Origin: an uncultured Aquimonas sp.
GTDB taxonomy: Bacteria > Pseudomonadota > Gammaproteobacteria > Xanthomonadales > Xanthomonadaceae
Reading direction: 5' to 3'
Assembly: GCF_937888285.1 (NCBI RefSeq)
Contig: NZ_CALART010000101.1
Coordinates: forward strand, 1-12,847
Length of the DNA stretch: 12,847 nucleotides
The translations under genes were made by a program, and so were the position numbers. The stretch's first letter is position 1. Each line of letters begins with the position of its first letter. This document shows positions 1 through 6,900 of the stretch, piece by piece. The notes under the pieces are model-generated. The model searched no databases. It was not told the DNA's origin and saw only the letters and a list, made by a program, of their open reading frames with translations.

Positions 1-388
1 GATCCATGCCCGGCAGCTTGCGGAAGCGCTCGGCCATGAAGCCGCCGCTGCGGTAGTGCAGGAAGGCCGGATCGGTGTGGCGGGTGGCGCGCGCCACCAT
101 CGCATTGCCTTCGTGGCCGCTGCTGCCGATGGTGTAGAAGACCTTGTTCTGCACGCGCAGAACGCGCGCCATCAGATCCAGATGCCGGCTGATCAGTTGC
201 GACTTCAGCAGCTCGTCGAAGGCCGCCGCGCTGAGCGCGCTGCCCGGCATGACGGGCTCATCGCCCGAGGCAGGCTGCACGCCGCCGCGCCAGTCACGCA
301 CGAATTCGATGAAGTTCTGGTCGCAGATCTCGGCGCGGTTCAGGCCGCGCATGCGGGCGGGAATGGGGCTGGGGCTGGACGTGCTCAT
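1..388 (-). CDS. TPP-dependent 2-oxoacid dehydrogenase E1 component, N-terminal fragment
   Basis: This is the first 129 codons of a gene that runs off the left edge of the window. The protein begins MSTSSPSPIPARMRGLNRAE. It contains the stretches FVRDWRGG (about residues 29-36), SRHLDLMARVLRVQNK (about 67-82), FYTIGSSGHEGNAMVARA and FLHYRSGGFMAERFRKLPGM. The GxEG...HYRSGG pattern matches the start of the TPP-binding E1-alpha domain of branched-chain and related 2-oxoacid dehydrogenases, which decarboxylate a 2-oxoacid and pass the acyl group to an E2 lipoyl domain. From memory, Xanthomonadales carry a version of about 750 residues with the alpha and beta parts fused; the cut prevents checking this here. 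The ATG at 386-388 was chosen because the family N-terminus fits it. Its ribosome-binding site is weak (only GAG just upstream). The exact substrate cannot be told from this part. Confidence 0.72.
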   Translation of the reverse strand, partial: MSTSSPSPIPARMRGLNRAEICDQNFIEFVRDWRGGVQPASGDEPVMPGSALSAAAFDELLKSQLISRHLDLMARVLRVQNKVFYTIGSSGHEGNAMVARATRHTDPAFLHYRSGGFMAERFRKLPGMD

Positions 389-431
389 GGGCTCGGGGGG
401 CTGACCCGGCGGGGGCGCCGGAAAGCCGCGC

Positions 432-437
432 ATGATA
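432..437 (-). promoter_or_regulatory. candidate -10 box upstream of the E1 gene
   Basis: On the minus strand this reads TATCAT, which matches five of six bases of the sigma70 -10 consensus, in otherwise very GC-rich DNA. It lies about 44 bases before the E1 start codon. I see no good -35 hexamer at 16-18 bases spacing, so this is only a candidate. The 256-bp space 389-644 between the cyclase stop and the E1 start is the expected place for an E1 promoter. Confidence 0.3.
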
Positions 438-603
438 CGCGTCGGGCCCGGCGTTTCGCAGATCGAGCGATCCACGCGCAGGCGGACGACGGGCGCGACA
501 CCGTGAACTCGGCCGGCTGTGCCCGACGAAGCGCAACCGCCCAGTTCAGTTCGGGCCAGGCCGAAGACTGCTGGACTCACGCAGCGCAATGCCGTCACCG
601 GCT

Positions 604-615
604 GCCGGCGCCGGC
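604..615. repeat. 12-bp GC palindrome after the cyclase gene
   Basis: GCCGGCGCCGGC is a perfect palindrome lying 30 bases beyond the stop codon of the cyclase gene (TGA at 647-645). It sits in a longer CCGGC-rich stretch (598-616) that could fold several ways. There is no T-run after it on the minus strand, so it is at most a weak transcription stop or mRNA end structure. Confidence 0.25.
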
Positions 616-644
616 CTTCGCAAGGAGTCAGCGGTCACGCGCCT

Positions 645-3600
645 TCAGCCCTCGACCCTGTTGCGACCGTCCGCCTTGGCGCGATACAGGGCGGCGTCGG
701 CCCGCTGGATCAGCTTCTCGTGGTGTCCCAGGCCGGCCAGGGACGCGAGCCCGATGCTTACCGTCACCCTCAGGCCCGCATGCAGGCTGCCGAAGTCGTG
801 GCGCTCGATGGCCTCGCGCAGGCGCTCGCAGACGCGGCGGGCCTCATCCATGCCAGCGCCCGGGAACAGCAGGGCGAACTCCTCGCCGCCCCACCGCGAG
901 GCGAGATCGCTGCTGCGCACGTGCTCGCGGATCAGCATCGCCACCTCGCGGAGCGCCGCGTCGCCTGCCGCATGCGAGCACTGGTCGTTGATGCGCTTGA
1001 AGAAGTCGATGTCGAGCAGAGCCAGGCACAGCGGCTCGCCGCTGCGCTGGGACTGCTGGAACGTCTCGGCGAGCCCGGCGTCGAAAGCGCGCCGGTTGAG
1101 CAGGCCGGTCAGGTAGTCCTCATTGGCCTGGCGCTCGAAGGCGCGCGCCTGCAGGTGCAGGCGATCGGCCAGCTCGCCGCGCTCGCGCGCCAGGCGCTCA
1201 AGGTCGGTGGCCTTGGCCGCCAGCGCCGCGGTCTTCTCGTCGACCAGCAGGCGCAGGCGCTGCTGGCCCCGACGCAGACGCGCGATGCGGTACTGCACCG
1301 CCGCAGCCGCCAGCAGCAGCAGGCCCAGGATCAGCGCGCCCTGTACCCAGCGCAGCTGCCACCAGTACGGCGCCAGCACGAAGTCCACCCGCAGCGATTC
1401 GCCCCAGGCCCCCTCGGGATTGCGCGCCTGGGCCTCGAAGCGGTACTCGCCCGGGCGCAGCGCGGTGAACTGCAGGGTGTCGCGGGTCCCGACCTCGATC
1501 CAGCGGTCCTCGAAACCGCCGAGCCGGTAGCGGAACTGGATGCGCTCGGGCATCAGCAGGCTCAGGCCGGCAAGCTCGATCTCAAGGCGACGGCTGCCTG
1601 CGGGGAACTCCATCGCAGCCGCGATCGGCTGGGGCTGGTCATCGACCCGGACCGCCTCCAGCACCACCGGCACCCTCGGAACGCGTGCCAGCAGCACCGC
1701 CGCGGGATCGACGATGGCGAGGCCGCTGGCCGTGCCGAACCACAGGCGACCGTCGGACCTGGCCACCGCAGCAGGCCCGGCCGCGCCATTGCACTGCGCG
1801 CTTTCCATCCCGCTGCTCTCGTTGAAATGCCGGACCTCGAGCTCGGCACGCTGCCCGCTGGCCACCACCTCGGCCGCATTCGCATCGATGCGGAACAGGC
1901 CGCGATTGGTGCTCAGCCACCAGCCGCCCAGCGCGTCAGGGACGATCTGGAACACCGCATCCACAGGCAGCCCCGCCGCACGCCCCACGCGACCCGACGG
2001 GCCGTCCTTCCAGCGCAGCAGGCCGAGGTCGGTCGCCATCCACACGCTGCCGTCCCGGGTTTCGTGGAAGTGGAAGATGTCCTTGACCGGCTGGTCGCCC
2101 AGATCGAGCCGCTGCAGGCGACCGGACTCGATCATGGCTGCACCGTTGGAGGTGCCGATGAAGATCCGACCGCGCTGGTCCTCATGCAGCGCGATCACGA
2201 AATCTCGCGGCAAGCCGTCGGCGACGGTCCAGTTGCGGATCTGTCCATCGCGCAGCTCGGACAGCCCGAGCGTGGTGCCGACCCAGAGGGCGCCGTCGCG
2301 CGCCCGCAGGAGCGCACGCACCTGGTCACCGGCGAGGCCGGCCGCGCGATTGGCGATCGTCTGCATGCGCTCGCCGTCCCACTGTGCGAGGCCGCCGGCC
2401 GCGGTGCCGATCCACAGCCTGCCGTCGGCCTCCGCGAGCAGGCTCATGACCGAATCCATGGGCAGGCCTTCGGCCTTGCCGAAACTGCGCACGTCCGTGC
2501 CGGAGATGCGATACAGACCGGAGCTTGTGCCCGCCCACAGCACACCATCGGCTGACTCCGCCACCGCGCGCACATAGGGCGTCGCCAGGCCCTGCCGGCG
2601 AGAGAACACCCGCACCGGCGGCAGCCGCAGGCGGAACAAGCCGCCGTTGGTGCCCACCCAGAGACTGCCCTCGCGATCCTGCGCGAGCGCCGATACCCGG
2701 CTGTTGGGCAGGCCATCCTCGACATCGATGCGCTCGACCGGTGCTGCCTCGCCCAGCGGCGCACTCATCCGCAGCAGGCCATAGCTGGTGGTGCCGACCC
2801 ACAGGTCGCCGCGCGCGTCGATCAGCAGGCGATTGACCTGGTCGGCCGGCAGCTGACTGGACAGCGGCGCGAAGCCGCTCGACGCCGAACCGATCATGAC
2901 GCCGCGATCCGTGCCCACCAGCAGCTGCCCGTCGGCCAGCAGCTGCAGACTCAGCACGGGCCCTGCGGCGAGGCCATGCTCCGGGCCAAAACGCCGCACG
3001 CTGTCGTTCTCGATCGCGGCGAGCCCGCGCGTCGTGCCCACCCAGAGGCGGGCTTCCGCATCCTCCAGCAGCGCGTTGACGTAGGCGCTGGGCAGACCCG
3101 CATCGATGCCGAACTGCTTCTGGCTGCCGTCGGCATCGAAGCGGATCACGCCCGAGTTTTCACCGCCGGCCCAGACCCGTCCGCTGCGCCCCACGGCCAC
3201 CGTGATCGTCGCATCGGCCACGTCCTGCCCCGCGAGACGCAGAAACTCCCAGCCGTCGGCCGTTTGCCGGGCGACGCCATCACGCGTGGTCGCGAGCAGA
3301 ACGGCGCCGTCAGCATCCACGGCGATCGAGCGCACTGCGTTGCCGCGCAGGCCCGGCACATTGCCGGCATCGAACACGCGGAACTCGCGGCCGCTGTAAC
3401 GCACCGCGCCCTCCAGCGTCGCCATCCACAGGTAGCCGTCCGGCGCCTGTACCAGGCCGGACACCATGTTGTGCGGGAGGCCGTCGCGGCTGCCCCAGCG
3501 CTCGGCGTAGTACTCGGCCAGCGGCGCGCGCGCAGCCGTCGCTGCGCCGGGCTCGGCTGCCCGCGCCGACTGCAGCAGCCAGCCAGCCAGCACCAGCAGC

Positions 3601-3677
3601 AGACAGGCCACCACGAGACGGGCTACGCGCGGCGGGCTGCGCGCGTCATCTGGGCGGTCGGACTTGGCAGCGCGCAT
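645..3677 (-). CDS. membrane diguanylate cyclase with two seven-bladed Reg_prop propellers and a Y_Y_Y domain
   Basis: This 1010-residue protein is predicted to sense a periplasmic signal and make c-di-GMP in the cytoplasm. It has a signal peptide or anchor (about 18-40, ending SARAA). Next come 14 propeller-blade motifs of the LWVGT..G kind (about 81-652), which suggests two seven-bladed Reg_prop propellers. A Y_Y_Y-type domain follows (about 680-768, motifs FRYRLGGFEDRW and LRPGEYRFEAQARNPEG). Then come one membrane helix (about 778-796), a coiled coil (about 800-850) and a C-terminal GGDEF domain. The cyclase looks active: DYLTGLLNRR (854-863), DIDFFK (889-894) and GGEEF (930-934). The inhibitory RxxD site, RSSD (921-924), sits five residues before GGEEF. 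The frame stays open up to 3908, but the ATG at 3677 was chosen because it puts the signal peptide near the N-terminus. It is preceded by an in-frame GTG, and the Shine-Dalgarno is poor. The ligand is unknown. Confidence 0.9.
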   Translation of the reverse strand: MRAAKSDRPDDARSPPRVARLVVACLLLVLAGWLLQSARAAEPGAATAARAPLAEYYAERWGSRDGLPHNMVSGLVQAPDGYLWMATLEGAVRYSGREFRVFDAGNVPGLRGNAVRSIAVDADGAVLLATTRDGVARQTADGWEFLRLAGQDVADATITVAVGRSGRVWAGGENSGVIRFDADGSQKQFGIDAGLPSAYVNALLEDAEARLWVGTTRGLAAIENDSVRRFGPEHGLAAGPVLSLQLLADGQLLVGTDRGVMIGSASSGFAPLSSQLPADQVNRLLIDARGDLWVGTTSYGLLRMSAPLGEAAPVERIDVEDGLPNSRVSALAQDREGSLWVGTNGGLFRLRLPPVRVFSRRQGLATPYVRAVAESADGVLWAGTSSGLYRISGTDVRSFGKAEGLPMDSVMSLLAEADGRLWIGTAAGGLAQWDGERMQTIANRAAGLAGDQVRALLRARDGALWVGTTLGLSELRDGQIRNWTVADGLPRDFVIALHEDQRGRIFIGTSNGAAMIESGRLQRLDLGDQPVKDIFHFHETRDGSVWMATDLGLLRWKDGPSGRVGRAAGLPVDAVFQIVPDALGGWWLSTNRGLFRIDANAAEVVASGQRAELEVRHFNESSGMESAQCNGAAGPAAVARSDGRLWFGTASGLAIVDPAAVLLARVPRVPVVLEAVRVDDQPQPIAAAMEFPAGSRRLEIELAGLSLLMPERIQFRYRLGGFEDRWIEVGTRDTLQFTALRPGEYRFEAQARNPEGAWGESLRVDFVLAPYWWQLRWVQGALILGLLLLAAAAVQYRIARLRRGQQRLRLLVDEKTAALAAKATDLERLARERGELADRLHLQARAFERQANEDYLTGLLNRRAFDAGLAETFQQSQRSGEPLCLALLDIDFFKRINDQCSHAAGDAALREVAMLIREHVRSSDLASRWGGEEFALLFPGAGMDEARRVCERLREAIERHDFGSLHAGLRVTVSIGLASLAGLGHHEKLIQRADAALYRAKADGRNRVEG

Positions 3678-3986
3678 CACGGGACGTCCAGCGGGAGTCG
3701 GCGTCGGCGAGTATGCAGGCCGCGTACCGAGCCTCATGCAGACGGGACGTGAATTCCAGCCCGCCGTCGCCATCGCGCCCATCCACAGGGAGACCGGATC
3801 GCAGGGGCCATGCAGAGGCGTCAAGGCAGGATTGGAGAACTCGACCTTGTGGCGCGCCATGGAGGGCATGCCCGCGGATCGGGCACGCAAGCACTTGATG
3901 CAGCGCAAGCGAGTCCGGACCTGCGCCGGACTCGCGGCCGGCCATCAGGCCGAGGTCAGCGGTGTCCCAGGGATTCGCGCCGTGGT
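3678..3986 (-). other. 309-bp intergenic gap between the ATPase and cyclase genes
   Basis: No gene is supported here. The cyclase frame extends upstream through it to 3908, but the encoded 77 residues look like translated leader: no domain, scattered Cys and Pro, and they would bury the signal peptide. The gap holds the perfect hairpin at 3909-3935 and a 9-base direct repeat ACGGGACGT (3679-3687 and 3742-3750). I found no convincing -35/-10 pair, though a cyclase promoter is expected here. Confidence 0.5.
3909..3935 (-). terminator. perfect 10-bp hairpin downstream of the ATPase gene
   Basis: The arms GCGAGTCCGG (3909-3918) and CCGGACTCGC (3926-3935) pair perfectly around a 7-base loop. The hairpin begins about 50 bases after the ATPase stop codon (3989-3987). 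On the minus strand it is followed by TTGCGCTGC, not a true T-run. It is therefore a weak intrinsic terminator or a 3'-end stabilising structure. Its place at the end of the three-gene cluster supports a role in ending that transcript. Confidence 0.5.
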
Positions 3987-6900
3987 TCAGCCGCGGCCGC
4001 GGCCATCCAGCGCCCGCACCAGGGCTTCGATCTGGCGGATCAGCGCAGCCTGCTGCGCCTGCGCTTCGGCGCGCGCCTGGGCACTGCCCTGTACGGCATC
4101 CACCAGCGGCCGGAAGCCCACGTCGAGCGCGTTGCGCAGGCCGCCCAGCCACATCGCGGCATCCGACGCCGTGTCGCGACTGAAGGTGCGGTTCAGCACC
4201 TGCTCGTCGAGGATGCGCTGCAGCAGCTGCACAAGCTCAGGTGCGGTCTGCGGCGGCTTGGCAGCGCCGGCCTGCGCGCCCAGCGCCTGCACGCTGGCCA
4301 CCAGATCATGCAGCTGCGCGATGACCCGCGTGCCGGTGTCGCTGTCGGCGCCGCCCAGCGCCTTGTTGCGCTGGAAACCCTGCTTGATCGCCTGCCAGCG
4401 CTCGGCGCGCGCGGCATCCAGCGTGCCGCGGATCTCGGCCAGCTTGAGCAGGTTCTCCTCGGCGCCGCCGGTGAGCAGCTGAGACTCGCCGAGGTAGTGA
4501 TCGTCGATGAGCTTCTGCAGCTCGACGGCGTTCATGACCGACGAGATCTTCTCGGCCAGCTTGTTCATGTTGCGGTAGCTGCCCTGCAGCTTGAAGGGCG
4601 GCTCGGTGCGGTAGGCCTCGGCCTGGGCGGCGCTGGCGATGTAGGCCTGGTTGACCCGGTAGACGATGTCGCGCACCGCCAGCAGGTTCTTCAGCACGGC
4701 GGTGATCTCGTTGAGCTCGGCGGCCGAGTAGGTGTGACTCAGCGCGCTTGCCGAGAACTCGCGGCCCTGCGCGCGCTCGACCAGCTTGTAGAGGTCGTTC
4801 AAGTCGCGCGTCGCCAGCGGCGCCAGCACCGGCTGCGCGGTCAGGCAGTTCTCGACGTAGCTCAGCAGGAAGGCGTCTTCCTTGCCACCCAGCACCTCGC
4901 CGAGGTTGTAGACGTCGGCGCGGTTGGCCAGCATGTCCGGGATCTTGAAGACCTCGCCGCTCTCGGTGTACGGGTTGCCGGCCATCACCACGCAGAACTT
5001 CTTGCCGCGCATGTCGTAGGTGCGGCTGCGGCCCTGCCACACGCCCTCGATGCGGCGGGTGCCGTCGCACAACGAGATGAACTTCTGCAGGAACTCCGGA
5101 TGGGTGTGCTGGATGTCGTCGACATACAGCATCACGTTGTTGCCCATCTCCAGCGCGAGATTGAGCTTCTCCAACTCCTGCCGCGCGCCGGCATCGGGCG
5201 CCTGGGCCGGATCGAGCGAGCGCACCTCGTGGCCCAGCGAGGGCCCGTTGACCTTCATGAAGATCAGGCCCAGCGCATGCGCCACGTACTCCATCAGCGT
5301 GGTCTTGCCGTAGCCGGGCGGGCTGATCAGCATCAGCAGACCCATCAGGTCCGAGCGCTTGCCCTCGCCCACCGTGCCCATCTGCTTGGCGAGGTTGTCG
5401 CCGATGATGGGCAGGTAGACCTCGCTGATCAGCTTGTTGCGCACGAACGAGGTCAGCGGCCGCGGCTTGAACTCGTCGAGACGCAGGCGTGCGCGGCCGG
5501 CCTCGATCAGCGCATGGCGTCGCGCCTGGAAGGCGCGCAGGCCGGGCAGATGCTGCTCGCGGTGGCGGCGCAGTCGCGCCTCGAAATCATCGATGCGCAG
5601 GCGCAGCAGGCCCTGCTCGATACGCGCGTGGCTGCTCAGCAGGCCCTTGATGTCGACCGCGAGATCGGCCTCGCTGATCCGCGTGGGCAGGTGCCCCTCG
5701 ACGCGCATCAGCGCGGCGGCCTCGATGGCGTGATCGGCCAGCTCGGCAAACGCAGGCTCAGCGCACAGCGCCTCGAACCATTGCCGCCACAGGCCCAGCG
5801 CCTCGCCCGGGCGCGCCGCCAGTGCATCGGCCGCCGCCTGCAGGTCTTCCCAGCGATGGCCGGTGGCCAGCCGCTCCTTCAGTGCCTGGATGAGCCGGCG
5901 CGCGGCGCTGGTGAACAGGAACTGCGGATGCTCCTCGCCCAGCAGCTCAACCAGATAGCGCGCGGCGTCGCCACTCAGGCTGGCATCGAATTCGATGCCA
6001 GCCGCGGCACGGAAGCGCTCGACCTCGCGCGCGACCTCGGCCATCAGGCGCTCGCTGGCGCCGTTCTGGTTCAGCGCTTCGATCAGCTGCCGCGCCTGAC
6101 GCGCACGCAGCGGCCATAGGCTGGCGCTTTCGCTGTTGGCCTGGGCCTGCCAGGCCAATGCGGCCAGCGCACGCGCGGCCGGCGCATGGATCAGATGCCC
6201 CGCCGCCTGCCGCAGCGGCAGCCAGGCCGCGAGGATGCGCGCAGCATCGGCGTCGTGGATGCCTTTCTCGTAGCCCTCGCGATACCGCGAGGCGGCGAAT
6301 TCGCGCAGGCGCTTCGACAGCGCGTCGAGATCGCCCAGCTCGGACTGCAGCGTCGCAAGGCTCTGCCCCTCGCTGCCGGCGCGCGCGGCCTCGAACAGGC
6401 TGGCGGCCAGATACTCGGCGCGACTCACCTGCGCCGACTCCGACTCCAGCGTGTGCTCGGCGAACTCGCGCAGGCGGCCGAGCTCTTCGTCGCGGATCGG
6501 CTCGTAGTACTCGGTTCCGGTCAGGTGCAGGCAGAGCTCACCGCCCTTCGGCAGCAGGGTCAGGTCCAGCACCTGCATGTTGACGCTGAAGCGGTGGCGC
6601 GGGCCCAGCTTGATGGTGTTGCCGCCGTCCTCGAACAGCTCGCTGCGGTCGCGCTGGCCGCGCAGCGCGGCATCACGCGCAGCCTTGATGCGGGCTTCGA
6701 TGTCGTCGGCCTTGACGCTGTCGCGCAGCTCCCGCAATCGCGTCGCCAATTCGCGTAGCTTGAGGATCAGCGCGTCGCCGGCAAAAAACGCGTGCAGGGC
6801 CTCGACCGTCTGCAGGCGCTCGGTGCGCCGCGGCAGCCCCTCGAAGATGCGCAGCGCGGCCTCGTGCAGGCCCTGCGCGCGGCGCTGGCGTTCATCCAGC

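Noticed and set aside
519..2555. Plus-strand open frame of 678 codons antisense to the diguanylate cyclase
   Set aside because: The opposite strand has clear propeller, Y_Y_Y and GGDEF motifs; this frame has none and is rich in Gln, Ala and Arg.
3678..3908. N-terminal extension of the diguanylate cyclase from the ATG at 3908
   Set aside because: The 77 extra residues show no domain and would place the signal peptide about 95 residues into the protein, which is not workable for export.
3810..6119. Plus-strand open frame of 769 codons antisense to the ATPase
   Set aside because: It is low-complexity in Arg, Ala, Leu, Gln and Asp with no recognisable domain. It mirrors the codon bias of the well-supported minus-strand gene.
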